From an uncultured Vicinamibacterales bacterium (GTDB lineage Bacteria > Acidobacteriota > Vicinamibacteria > Vicinamibacterales > UBA8438), in contig OY282382.1 of NCBI GenBank assembly GCA_958295905.1, forward strand, positions 2,318,001-2,382,000: DNA of 64,000 nucleotides, in the 5' to 3' direction. The translations under genes were made by a program, and so were the position numbers. Below, piece by piece: positions 1 to 9,255 of this stretch. Each line of letters opens with the position of its first letter. The stretch's first letter is position 1. Under the pieces are notes generated by a model. That model was not told where the DNA came from, did not search any database, and saw nothing but the letters and a program-made list of their open reading frames with translations.

Positions 1-295
1 ATGCCTGTCGCGAGCGAGAGCGCGGCTGTGAGGACGGAGCGGGTTGCGAAGCTGACCATCGTTTGTCTCCCTCCGGGCGCGCTGGCGCGGCCTTGCGGCC
101 GTGTTGCGCACGGTTGGCGCGCACCGGCAAGTCCTTTGCTCGATCATCGACCGTGGCTGACCGGTAGCTTACCGCATGACCTCCGGGTCTGCGACCACGG
201 CACTCGCATGGCGCGGACATCGAGTACGGGGTAGCCGCGTCACAAGCCGATCAAGGGCGTTCTCCGCCCCCGAACCCGAGCGTCACCGCCGGCGG
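1..295. other. left edge, no gene recognised
   Basis: An open frame runs from the first base on the plus strand, but its translation is rich in Arg, Pro and Ala, matches no family I know, and shows no ribosome binding site. Nothing else is recognisable up to the stop codon of the first minus-strand gene. Confidence 0.4.
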
Positions 296-1708
296 TCAGT
301 TCGCGTCGAGCCGGCGGATCTTGATGTTGCGGAACGCGACGGGGTCGCCGTGGTCCTGGAGGGCGATGTGCCCGCGGGGCTCGCGGCCGTAGCGGGCGAT
401 CGAGGCGAACTTGCTGGCCATCCTGCGGCGCTCCCAGTCGGGGCTGTCCAACTCGTACTCCAGCAGCTTCCCGCCGTTCATCCAGTGCTCGACGTGGGCG
501 CCGCGGACGACGAGGCGGGCGGTGTTCCAGGCCCCGACGGGCCGGGTCACGTCGCGGGCGGGGGGGTGGACGGCGTAATTGCTGCCGGCCGAGGTGATGG
601 GCGCGCGCCCGTCGCGGTGGCCGGCGTTGTGCAGGAGTTGGAACTCGGGTCCGGTGTGCCACGGCGGGCCGTCGCCTTCCGCGACGCGGAACATCACGCC
701 GCTGTTGCCGGCCTCCTCCACCTTCCAGTCGAACCGCAGCTCGAAGTCGGCGAACTGCTCGACGGTGATGAGGTCGCCCCCGCGGCCGACTCGGGCGATG
801 GCGCCGTCGACCGCCTGCCATCCGTCGGGCACGCCGTCCCGCCGGTAGCCGCGCCAGGCCGCGAGGCTCCCGCCGTCGAACAGGAGCTTCCAGCCGTCGG
901 CCCGCTCCTCGTCGGTCAGGGTGTTGGCGGCCGTGTCGTCGGCGCCGGCCGCGGGGTCGCCGACGGCCCATTCGACGCCCCGCAGCAGGTGGGTCTGGAA
1001 GCGCGGGTCGTCCCACACCTCCGGGCGGTGGCCGAGCGCGGTGTAGAAGACGCGGCCGGCGCCCTCCTCCCGCGTCCAGGCGAGGGCGAAGTCCCGGTCG
1101 TCGCGCCGGATGTTGCGCGCGTTCATGTCGACGGAGCCGACGTCGAGGCTCAGCAGCACGTCGACGTTGCCGCGGGACCATTCGCGGTGCTGATAGATCT
1201 CGTCGTGGATGCGGAACGACCCGCCGAGGTGCCGGGTGGCGGGGTGCTGCCCGTCCTCGACCCGCACCGTGACCTCCTGGTGCCAGGGATGGCCGTCGAA
1301 GTAGCCGCCGATCAACGCGGGATATTCCGGCCACTCGTAGAACGTGTCGGTGGCGCTGTGCACGCCGACGAACGCGCCGCCGCCGCGCACCCAGGCGAGC
1401 AGCGCCGCCTTCTGCGCGCCGTCCATCGGCAGTTCGCCGGTCGTGAAGAAGACGACCGCGTCGTACTCCGCGAGGGTGCCGGCGGAGAGGGTGGAGGCGT
1501 CGCGGGAGACGGTGACGTCGAGGCGTCCCGACTCTTTCGCGATGCGCGTGAAGACCGCTTCCGAATGCGGGAGGACGGGGTGCGCGAACGCGGCGGACTG
1601 CGTGAGATACAGGATCCGGGCCGGGGCGGTCTGCGCCGCGGCCGGCGCGGGGCTTGCGGAGAGCATGAGGGCCGCTGCCAGGACGATGAACAGATCCGCG
1701 TGTCGCAC
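296..1708 (-). CDS. secreted ThuA-domain / DUF1080 (3-keto-disaccharide hydrolase-like) fusion protein
   Basis: A two-domain exported protein of about 470 residues. A signal peptide of about 26 residues ending in PAAAQ is followed by a ThuA-like domain (roughly residues 30-240). This is a glutamine-amidotransferase-like fold seen in trehalose-utilisation proteins, with the typical stretches FFTTGELP and GVHSATDTFYEWPEY. A DUF1080 jelly-roll domain fills the second half (roughly 270-465; WKLLFDGGSLAAW near its start, then a typical NSGVMFRV stretch). DUF1080 members include 3-keto-glycoside hydrolases, so a periplasmic sugar-processing role is likely; the exact substrate cannot be read from the sequence. 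I chose the GTG at 1708 because AAAGGA lies 9-10 bases upstream of it; an in-frame ATG at 1738 would add ten residues before the signal peptide. It is transcribed away from the xylose genes. Confidence 0.85.
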   Translation of the reverse strand: MRHADLFIVLAAALMLSASPAPAAAQTAPARILYLTQSAAFAHPVLPHSEAVFTRIAKESGRLDVTVSRDASTLSAGTLAEYDAVVFFTTGELPMDGAQKAALLAWVRGGGAFVGVHSATDTFYEWPEYPALIGGYFDGHPWHQEVTVRVEDGQHPATRHLGGSFRIHDEIYQHREWSRGNVDVLLSLDVGSVDMNARNIRRDDRDFALAWTREEGAGRVFYTALGHRPEVWDDPRFQTHLLRGVEWAVGDPAAGADDTAANTLTDEERADGWKLLFDGGSLAAWRGYRRDGVPDGWQAVDGAIARVGRGGDLITVEQFADFELRFDWKVEEAGNSGVMFRVAEGDGPPWHTGPEFQLLHNAGHRDGRAPITSAGSNYAVHPPARDVTRPVGAWNTARLVVRGAHVEHWMNGGKLLEYELDSPDWERRRMASKFASIARYGREPRGHIALQDHGDPVAFRNIKIRRLDAN

Positions 1709-1909
1709 GATGCCACATCCTTTCCCGGTTGGCGTCATTCCGTGCCCTCATGGTACCGCGTTTCCTGAGCAGCCTGTGGCAAAACTCCACGGCGCGCCTC
1801 GCCGGTCCCGGCACGCGCGGTCTTGCCACGCGCTCCCGTCGTGGAGAACGATGCCGCGCGGTCGGACCCGCGCCGGCGGGGCCGGCGGCCGGGGTATCCT
1901 GGGGGACCG

Positions 1910-3415
1910 ATGGCGGTACTGGGACTCGATGTCGGAACCGGCGGGTCGCGGGCGGTGATCGTCGAGGCGGACGGCTCGGTGACCGCGGCGGCCTCGGAGC
2001 CGCACGCGCCATTCGACGCGCCCCGAACCGGCTGGGCCGAGCAGCATCCCGGCGACTGGTGGCGCGCGTCGCAGGCGGCGGTCCGGGCCGCCCTGGCCGC
2101 CGGGGGGACGGCGCCCGGCGCCATCCGGGCCGTCGGCCTGTCGGGACAGATGCACGGGGCGGTGCTGCTCGACGCGGCGGGAGCGGTCGTGCGGCCCGCG
2201 ATCATCTGGTGCGACCAGCGGACCGACGCCCAGTGCCGGCGGCTCACCGACGAGGTGGGCGCGGCCCGTCTGATCGAGCTGGTCGGCAATCCCGCCCTCA
2301 CGGGGTTCACCCTCCCGAAGCTGCTGTGGGTGCGCGACGAGGAGCCGGCGCAGTGGGAGCGGGTGCGGACGGTGCTGTTGCCCAAGGACTACGTGCGGTG
2401 GCGGCTCACCGGCGAGCGCGCCACCGACGTCGCGGACGCTTCCGGGACCCTGCTCTTCGACGTGGCGCGCCGGTGCTGGTCGTCGGAGCTGCTCGGCCGG
2501 GTGGGGATCGACGCGGCCAGCCTTCCCGCGGCCCACGAAGGGCCGGCCGTCACCGGCCGTCTCGCCCGCGCCGGCGCCGAGGCCACGGGCCTCGCGGTCG
2601 GCACCCCGGTGGTGGCCGGCGGGGGAGACCAGGCGGCGGGGGCGGTGGGGATGGGCATCGTGGGCCCCGGCGCGGTCAGCGCCACCATCGGGACCTCGGG
2701 CGTGGTGTTCGCGGCCACGGACCGGCCGGCGCGCGACCCCCGCGGGCGGGTGCACACGTTCTGTCACGCGGCGCCGGGCCGCTGGCACGTCATGGGGGTC
2801 ACCCAGGGCGCGGGGCTGTCGCTGCGCTGGCTGCGCGACACCCTCGGCGCGGGCGCCGGCGGCGCGGACGGGCCGGGCGACCCCTACGACCGTCTGTGCG
2901 CCGAGGCGGCGGCGGCGCCGCCGGGGGCCGACGGGGTCCTGTGGGCGCCCTATCTGATGGGCGAGCGGACGCCGCATCTGGATCCGCACGCGCGGGCGGC
3001 GCTCGTGGGGCTGTCCGCCGCGCACGGCCGGGCGCACGTGATCCGCGCGGTGCTGGAGGGCGTCGCCTTCAGCCTGCGCGACAGCCTGACCGTTTTCGAC
3101 GAGATGGGGGTGCCGGCGACCCGGATCCGGCTCGGCGGCGGCGGCGCGCGGTCGCGGCTGTGGCGTCAGATTCAGGCCGACGTCTACCGCCGGCCCGTGG
3201 ACGTGCCGGCGGCGGAGGAGGGCGCCGCCTACGGCGCGGCGCTGCTCGCGGGGGTCGGGGCCGGGGTCTGGGGCTCGGTGGACGAGGCGTGCGCGGGCGC
3301 CGTCCGGGTGGCGGGGACGGTGGCGCCGGATCCCGGTGCGATGGAGACCCTCGACGGGCACTACCGCCGCTTCCGCGCCCTCTATGGCGCCCTCCGCCCG
3401 CTGGCCGGTCGTTGA
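1910..3415 (+). CDS. xylB: xylulokinase
   Basis: A 501-residue FGGY-family sugar kinase that phosphorylates D-xylulose to xylulose-5-phosphate in the cytoplasm. Visible marks are the N-terminal nucleotide-binding strand GLDVGTGGSR (residues 5-14), the substrate-loop motif GLSGQMHG (76-83), the stretch IIWCDQRTDAQ (98-108), and catalytic Asp240 in GGGDQAAGAVG, the equivalent of E. coli XylB Asp233. The C-terminal ATP-site segment GGGGARSRLW is present. Length agrees with the family (480-520). The ATG at 1910 begins directly at the kinase fold; the frame stays open upstream to a TTG at 1823, but that extension is low-complexity. It is followed on the same strand by xylA, about 680 bases downstream. 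The wide spacer full of repeats is unusual for a xylBA pair. Confidence 0.93.
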   Translation: MAVLGLDVGTGGSRAVIVEADGSVTAAASEPHAPFDAPRTGWAEQHPGDWWRASQAAVRAALAAGGTAPGAIRAVGLSGQMHGAVLLDAAGAVVRPAIIWCDQRTDAQCRRLTDEVGAARLIELVGNPALTGFTLPKLLWVRDEEPAQWERVRTVLLPKDYVRWRLTGERATDVADASGTLLFDVARRCWSSELLGRVGIDAASLPAAHEGPAVTGRLARAGAEATGLAVGTPVVAGGGDQAAGAVGMGIVGPGAVSATIGTSGVVFAATDRPARDPRGRVHTFCHAAPGRWHVMGVTQGAGLSLRWLRDTLGAGAGGADGPGDPYDRLCAEAAAAPPGADGVLWAPYLMGERTPHLDPHARAALVGLSAAHGRAHVIRAVLEGVAFSLRDSLTVFDEMGVPATRIRLGGGGARSRLWRQIQADVYRRPVDVPAAEEGAAYGAALLAGVGAGVWGSVDEACAGAVRVAGTVAPDPGAMETLDGHYRRFRALYGALRPLAGR

Positions 3416-3429
3416 GCGCGCGGCGGAGG

Positions 3430-3760
3430 AGGGCGCCGGGCCGGCTTCGGCCGCGGCCATCCGGGGGGGGATCTGCTGGCGCAGCCCGGCTTCGGCCGCG
3501 GCCATCCGGGGGCCGGTCCGCGGGGCGCGCGGGGGTGGGCGATCTGATTCGGCCGCGACCAGCCCGGGGCCGGCCCGCGGGGCGCGGCGGCGGAGGGCGC
3601 CGGGTCGGCTTCGTCCGCGGCCATCCGGGGGGCGGCCCGCGGGGCGCGGCGGCGGAGGGTTCTCCCGCGGGTCCCCGGATGAAGACGTTCTTCCCGGAGG
3701 CGTTTTTCGGCCCGCGGGGCGCGGCGGCGGAGGGTTCTCCCGCGGGTCCCCGGGGCCGCA
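3430..3760. repeat. degenerate GC-rich direct repeat array between xylB and xylA
   Basis: At least four imperfect copies of a unit like GGCTTCGGCCGCGGCCATCC begin near 3440, 3487, 3550 (weak) and 3605. A second unit of about 45 bp, beginning CGGCCCGCGGGGCGCG and ending CGCGGGTCCCCGG, occurs twice, near 3632-3678 and 3708-3752. Both strands are open through this stretch in several frames with Arg/Pro/Gly-rich translations, which I treat as non-coding. With the next entry this accounts for the 676-base gap before xylA. Confidence 0.75.
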
Positions 3761-3917
3761 CCATGACCATCCCACGCTCCGCCACCGCCGTGCGCAGGCG
3801 GAATCGTGGCGGGTCTCGGGGCTCCGGACGTGCGGAATCGTGGGTCCCACGCGGCGCCGGCCGGTCGGCAAGACGGTCGCGACCCCTCGAATCGGGGGCG
3901 GGCCGTCACGCGCAGTC

Positions 3918-4144
3918 AGCGTGGGATGCCCCTGGGGCCGCACCCGCGACGGTTGACGCTGGAGAGATGAACCATGTCTGACGACGCCGGCGCTCCCCGC
4001 CCGGAGCACAAGTTCTCGTTCGGTCTGGTGGCGGAGCGTGGGATGGTCCCCGGGGCCGCATCCGCGACGGTTGACGCTGGAGAGATGAACCATGTCTGAC
4101 GACGCCGGCGCTCCCCGCCCGGAGCACAAGTTCTCGTTCGGTCT
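3918..4144 (+). repeat. 118-bp tandem duplication covering the xylA start region
   Basis: The segment that starts at about 3920 (GTGGGATG...) and includes the ribosome binding site and the first 18 codons of xylA is repeated 118 bp further on. The second copy carries the intact gene. The two copies are nearly identical over the coding part. Part of the junction (4027-4046) is a perfect 20-bp inverted repeat of 3767-3786, so an inversion or template switch may have produced it. Confidence 0.9.
3974..4099 (+). pseudogene. duplicated 5' fragment of xylA
   Basis: It has the same GGAGAG ribosome binding site and ATG as xylA, and the first 18 codons ([10 protein letters not shown]...SFGL) are identical. 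It then runs into junction sequence and stops inside the second copy, 41 codons in all. It would be translated from its own site as a short leader-like peptide whose stop codon overlaps the start of real xylA by a few bases, so an effect on xylA translation is conceivable. Confidence 0.7.
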
Positions 4145-5261
4145 GTGGACGGTCGGCAATCCCGGCCGCGATCCTTTCGGCGAGCCGGTGCGGCCGCGGC
4201 TGACCCCGGTCGAGCTCGTCGAGCTGCTCGGCGGGGTGGGCGCCTGGGGGGTGAACCTGCACGACAACGACCTGGTGCCGATCGACGCGACGGCGGCCGA
4301 GCGCGACGGCATCGTGCGGGAGTTCCGGCAGGCGTGCGGGGACCACGGGCTGGTCGTGCCGATGGTCACCACGAACCTGTTCACCGACCCCGCGTTCAAG
4401 GACGGGGCGTTCACCGCCAACGATCCGGCGGTGCGGGCGCTCGCGGTCCAGAAGGCGATGGGGGCGATGGACCTCGGAGCCGAGCTCGGCGCGAAGATCT
4501 TCGTCATGTGGGGCGGGCGCGAGGGGACCGAGACCGACGGCTGCCGGCGCCCCGACGCCGCCGTCGCGCGGTTCCGCGAGGCGGTGAACTTCCTGTGCGA
4601 GTACTCCATCGCGAACCGCTACGGCTACCGCTTCGCGCTCGAGGCGAAGCCGAACGAGCCGCGGAGCGACATCTACTTCGCGACCACCGGCGCGTATCTC
4701 GGGTTCATTCCGACCCTCGATCATCCGGAGCTGGTGGGAGTCAACCCCGAGGTCGCCCACGAGCACATGGCCGGCCTGAACATGACCCACGCCGTGGCCC
4801 AGGCGTGGGAGGCCGGGAAGCTCTTCCACATCGACCTGAACGACCAGGTGATCGGCCGCTACGACCAGGACTTCCGGTTCGGCGCGGCGAACCCGAAGGC
4901 CGCGTTCTGGCTCGTGAAGTTCCTGGAAGACGTCGGCTACGGCGGCCCGCGCCACTTCGACGCCCACGCCTACCGCACCGAGGGCGTCGAGGGCGTCAAG
5001 GACTTCGCGCGCGGCTGCATGCGCACCTATCTCATCCTGAAGGAGAAGGCGGCGCGGTGGAACGCCGACCCCGAGATCGGCGGCCTGCTCGCCCGGCTCG
5101 TCGAGACGTCCCAGGCCGCGCCCGCGGTCGGCGTCTTCAGTCCGGATGCCGCCGCCGCCCTCCGGACCCACCGGTTCGACCGGGCGGCGCTCGGCGCCCG
5201 GGAGCTGTCCTACGAGCGGCTGGACCAGTTGACGACGGAGATCCTGCTCGGCGTGCGGTAG
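4092..5261 (+). CDS. xylA: xylose isomerase, actinobacterial (class I) type
   Basis: A 389-residue TIM-barrel enzyme that interconverts D-xylose and D-xylulose using two divalent metals. The active-site set of the Streptomyces enzymes is complete with a constant +3 offset: His57 and Asp60 (NLHDND), Glu184 and Lys186 (LEAKPNEPR), Glu220, His223, Asp248, Asp258, Asp260 and Asp290. Length matches the roughly 388-residue Streptomyces and Actinoplanes enzymes rather than the 440-residue E. coli type. GGAGAG lies 9-10 bases before the ATG. It works with the upstream xylB to feed xylose into the pentose phosphate pathway. No xylose transporter or XylR regulator is nearby. Confidence 0.96.
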   Translation: MSDDAGAPRPEHKFSFGLWTVGNPGRDPFGEPVRPRLTPVELVELLGGVGAWGVNLHDNDLVPIDATAAERDGIVREFRQACGDHGLVVPMVTTNLFTDPAFKDGAFTANDPAVRALAVQKAMGAMDLGAELGAKIFVMWGGREGTETDGCRRPDAAVARFREAVNFLCEYSIANRYGYRFALEAKPNEPRSDIYFATTGAYLGFIPTLDHPELVGVNPEVAHEHMAGLNMTHAVAQAWEAGKLFHIDLNDQVIGRYDQDFRFGAANPKAAFWLVKFLEDVGYGGPRHFDAHAYRTEGVEGVKDFARGCMRTYLILKEKAARWNADPEIGGLLARLVETSQAAPAVGVFSPDAAAALRTHRFDRAALGARELSYERLDQLTTEILLGVR

Positions 5262-5899
5262 GCGTGCCGCCCGTCCTTCCTCTCCCGGCGTGGCTTGGCG
5301 CACGCCATGTTCGGCAGTAGCCCCCGCGCCCTCAGCCGGGGCTTCGGCGCGGTGCGTACGGGCGGTCGGCGCCGGCCCGTCCACCGGGCGCCGCAGGAGG
5401 CGCGCCGGTGGGTGGACGGCATTCTTGCCGCACATGTCCCCGACGTTTCGCGGCGTCGGGGTGATCGTCCCCGATCACGACGGTTTGGTGCGGAAGGACG
5501 TTCGGTGTGAGAATGGCTCTTGGCGAAACGCCGCGTCGCCTCGGTGGCCTGCCCGGCCAAGCGTGACGAGCGCGCAGGGTCGGCCGGTGCGGCCGCGGAG
5601 CAGGACGCGGCTCCGAGGAACCGCGCCGTCGGACAGGATGCATCGCCGGTCGAACGTGGCGGCGCCGCTTACCACGGCAGGTGAAGCAGGAAGGCGACCA
5701 AGCGGTCAAGGATCGCCGGTCGAACGCAGCGGCGCCGCTTGCCACGGGGCGCCGGGCATCGCGCCGGCGGCACGAATTGGAGGGAACCGGGCCCACTGAA
5801 TCTGAAGAACAGCGAATGACGACGACGCGCTGGAGGACATATTCGCTCGGCGACCGTTCGGTCGGCGGCGTAAATCCGTGCTCCCCTTGGAGGTATCCC
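5262..5899. other. non-coding spacer with a short direct repeat
   Basis: No gene is recognised. A direct repeat of about 42 bp (ATCGCCGGTCGAACG, then GGCGCCGCTT) occurs at about 5641 and 5714, a spacing of 73. The last 25 bases carry the GGAGG ribosome binding site (5889-5893) of the TonB receptor gene. Promoter elements cannot be assigned with confidence in this GC-rich sequence. Confidence 0.6.
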
Positions 5900-8818
5900 A
5901 TGCGTGCAATCGTCGTGTCAACGCTCGCTCTCGGGCTGTCGTGCGCCATAGCCGCACCAACCTTCGCGCAGGGAACGTCCGCGATTCGCGGAGTCGTCAT
6001 CGACGAGCAGGGCGGCGTGCTGCCGGGCGCGACGGTCCTCGCCACCCACGAGGAGACGGGAACCTTCCGGGAGACCATCACGGGCCCGGAGGGCGAGTAC
6101 TCCCTCGCCAGCCTGCAACCCGGTCCGTACACCCTCACCGCCCGGCTCACGGGTTTCCGCGAGCTCATCACCGAGAACGTCGTCCTGCAGGTGGGGCCGA
6201 CGGTGCGGATCGACCTCTCGCTGCAGATCGGGGCGCTCGAGGAATCGCTCACGGTCACCGGGGAGTCGCCGCTCGTCGACCTCACCTCGGCGCAGGTCGG
6301 CGGCAACGTCTCGCTGGAGGAGCTGCAGGACCTGCCGTCGTCGAGCCGCAACTTCACCAGCTTCGTCGCCCTGTTGCCCGGCGTGCAGTTGACCCCGTCG
6401 AGCAGTCCGAGCTCGTCCGGCGTGCGCATCAACGGCCAGGACCAGACCGGCATCATGTTCATGCTCGACGGCGGGGCCAACAACGACGATCTGCGCGGGG
6501 GACAGTCGCAGGCGAAGCCCGCCCTCGAGGCGGTCGCCGAGTTCCAGGTCGTCACGAACCAGATGGACGCCGAGTACGAGTCCGCCACGTCCGGGGTCAT
6601 CAACGCCATCAGCAAGACGGGGACCAACGAGTTCCACGGCAGCGCGTTCGGCTTCTACACGAGCGGGGGCCTGACCGCGCCGGACTTCTTCGTCAAGCAG
6701 CAGGGCCTCGAGAAGCCCGACACGGTGCTGCGCCAGATCGGCGGCACCATCGGGGGGCCGATCGTGCGGAACCGGGCCCACTTCTTCTTCAGCTACGAGC
6801 GCCTGGACCTCGACGTCGGGGAGAGCCGCTTCTACCCGGAGCGGCCCGACCTGAGCTTCTCGACCGTGCAGGAATCCAACTTCGACAACTACTTGGCCCG
6901 CATCGACGACCAGATCAACTCCGATCACAACTACTCGATCCGGTTTCTCTGGGACCACCAGCCCACGAACGGCAACCCCGCCGGCTCCCGCACGCTGGAG
7001 ACGGTGACCAACGAGCGGGACGACGACTGGACGCTGGTGGGGACCCACAACTGGGTGATCGGCTCCACGGCCGTCAACACCCTGCGGGCGTCGTGGACCT
7101 ACGAACGTCCCAACTGGGGCTCGCTCGGGTATCACGCGACGAACGACCAGACGCTGGAGCCGCCCACCATCGTGTTGCGGAGCGGAATCGTCACCCAGGC
7201 CGACTCCTTCGCGCTGGACAGGAAGATGCAGTCCTACGCGTTCCAGAACAGCTTCAGCTGGTTCGTGCCGACCGACGGCGGGGACCACGACTTCAAGTTC
7301 GGCATCCAGTACAACAACGCCCAGCACCGGCGCGTCGACCAGAGCTTCATGAACGGCGGATTCACCCTGGCGAGCGATCTTCCGTTCGATGCGGCCAATC
7401 CCTTCACCTACCCGGAGCGGCTGAGGGTTCGCATGCCGAGGCCGGACACGCCGTACACCACGGTGCATTCGGGCGGGCTCTACCTGCAGGACTAGTGGAG
7501 CATCGACGATCTGACCCTGAACCTGGGGGTGCGTTACGACCTGCACATCGCCCCGATCCACGCGTTCTTCAACCCGTTGTTCGACGACCCGGATGCCTAC
7601 CCGATCGACAAGAACAACATCGCGCCGCGGCTGGGGTTCGCGTACGACGTGAGCGGAGACTCGGTCATCCGCGGCGGCTTCGGCCGCTTCTACGAGCGGC
7701 TGTGGGTCAACCGCTTCGAGAACTTCGTGCGCCGCGGGGTCTACGCCAGCTCCTTCGAGATCGACTTCCCGCTGGACGACATCGATCCGGGTCCGAGCGG
7801 GGGGATGTTCCCGACGCATCCCCTGCTGGTCAACGGGCCGGTCCTGAACCGTGACCTCCTCAACCAGTTGGTGCCCCCCGGCTCCTTCAGCCGAAACCTC
7901 GGGGCGGTGTGGCTGGACACGCCCGAGCGTCCCGTCGCCCATCAAGACTCGCTGACGTTCGGCTACGAGCGCGAGCTCGGCCCCCAGATCTCGTTCGGCG
8001 TCGACTACGTCCACCTGTGGGGCCGCGACCTGCCGTTGCGCTACAACCTCAATCCGCCGGTCCGGGCCGGCACGAGCCGAACGGATCCGATCACCCGGGT
8101 CGACTTCATGGGGCTCGCGGACCAGTTGGGGATCGAGCCGTTCAGCAGCAACGTGTACATCATCGAGAACAACGCCAGCTCGCAGTACGACGGGCTCAAC
8201 TTCCAGATCGAGAAGCGCTATTCCAACAGTTGGGGCGGGCGCATCGCGTACTCGATCGGCTATGCCCGGGGCAACAACGACGGCGACCCCAACGACGAGC
8301 TCAACATCGCTCAGGTCGGCGCCGACCGCAACCTGGATATGCTGTGGGGGCCGAGCACCTACGACCGGCGGCACCTGCTGACCGCGAGCGCGCAGACCGA
8401 GCTGCCGGGGACCGGGGGCGTGACCCTCAGCGCCGTCGCTCGATACATGAGCGGCACGCCGTTCACCATCCACGACAGCAACTTCGATCCGAACCGGAAC
8501 GGACTGTCGCCCGACCCGCTGTCCCTGGGCGCCTACAGCGGCACGGGAGAGAACGCGATCAGGGTGGACAACGCCGGGGGGCTCAGAGGAGCCTACGGTC
8601 CCGACTACTTCCAGTTGGACCTGCGGATCGGCTACCGCTTCCGGGCCGAAGGGCAGCAGACCGTCGATGTGTTCGGCGAGCTCTTCAACGTGACCAACCG
8701 CGTGAACTTCGTCAACCCGTCGGGCGACCGGCGGTCCGGCAACTTCCTCGTGCCCACCAGGCTCCTGGCCGGGGGCTACCCGCGCCAGTTCCAGGCGGGT
8801 ATCCGGTACGGGTTCTGA
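5900..8818 (+). pseudogene. TonB-dependent receptor (Oar-like, carboxypeptidase-regulatory N-domain) interrupted by in-frame TAG
   Basis: An outer-membrane beta-barrel transporter of the Oar-like group common in Acidobacteriota, about 972 codons. The ATG at 5900 has GGAGG 7 bases upstream and is followed by a signal peptide ending TFAQG. A carboxypeptidase-regulatory-like beta-sandwich domain comes next (IRGVVIDEQGGVLPGATV, about residues 28-110), then a plug domain (GVRINGQDQTGIMFMLDGG) and barrel strands to the usual aromatic terminus (GIRYGF). Codon 532 (7493-7495) is TAG, in a conserved position of the form YLQD-x-W. The same frame then continues uninterrupted for 441 codons with clear barrel sequence (LTLNLGVRYD), so this is one gene with a single nonsense change, not two genes. 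CAG, GAG or AAG would each restore a residue usual at this site. Reading through, suppression or a sequencing error cannot be told apart here. Confidence 0.88.
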
Positions 8819-9255
8819 GCGATCCCCGGGGCAACGGCGCGCGGGCGGCTCGAAGGCGACCACGAGCCGCCCGCGCCGCCGGCGGTTTGCAGGCGACCGC
8901 GCTCTGGCGGGAGTCCAGCCCGGAGAGCTTCGCCTGCGGCTCCGCTCACCGCCCAACCAACCCTCCAGGCGTCCGCGCCGTTCTACGGCGCAGACGCCTG
9001 CCCCGGAGAGCTTCGTCTGCGGCTCCGCTCACCGCCCAACCAACCCTCCAGGCGTCCGCGCCGTTCTACGGCGCAGACGCCTGGTCCGGAACCGTCGCCA
9101 GCGGCTCCGGTTGCCGCCCCTGCGCCGCCCCGCCGCCCGTGGCGCCCGGCGCCGACACGGGGTACCATCCTCGGGCTGGACAGGTTGGACCGGATGTGCG
9201 CAACATGGATCGGTCCGGGGGCGGAGGTCGGCTCCGGGAAGGGAGGGACGCGTTC
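8819..9255. other. non-coding spacer after the TonB receptor
   Basis: It holds the tandem hairpin repeat described separately (8921-9086). The rest shows no coding potential I trust; the open plus-strand frame that runs through it is the out-of-frame shadow of the receptor gene. Confidence 0.6.
8921..9086. repeat. two tandem copies of an 83-bp hairpin repeat (family also at 34.5 kb)
   Basis: The units 8921-9003 and 9004-9086 are nearly identical. Each ends with a strong hairpin whose arms CAGGCGTCCGCGCCG and CGGCGCAGACGCCTG are separated by TTCTA (8966-9000 and 9049-9083). The same unit, also as a tandem pair but in reverse orientation, lies at 34511-34668. The hairpins just after the receptor gene may act as terminators, and the family looks like a REP-type dispersed repeat. 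Confidence 0.85.

Noticed and set aside
3430-3760. CRISPR-like array
   Set aside because: Copies are imperfect and unequal in spacing, there are no uniform unique spacers, and no cas gene is present anywhere in the window.
1748-4609. A 953-codon minus-strand frame through xylB and the repeat region
   Set aside because: xylB and xylA with full active sites lie on the opposite strand; this frame is Pro/Arg-rich noise.
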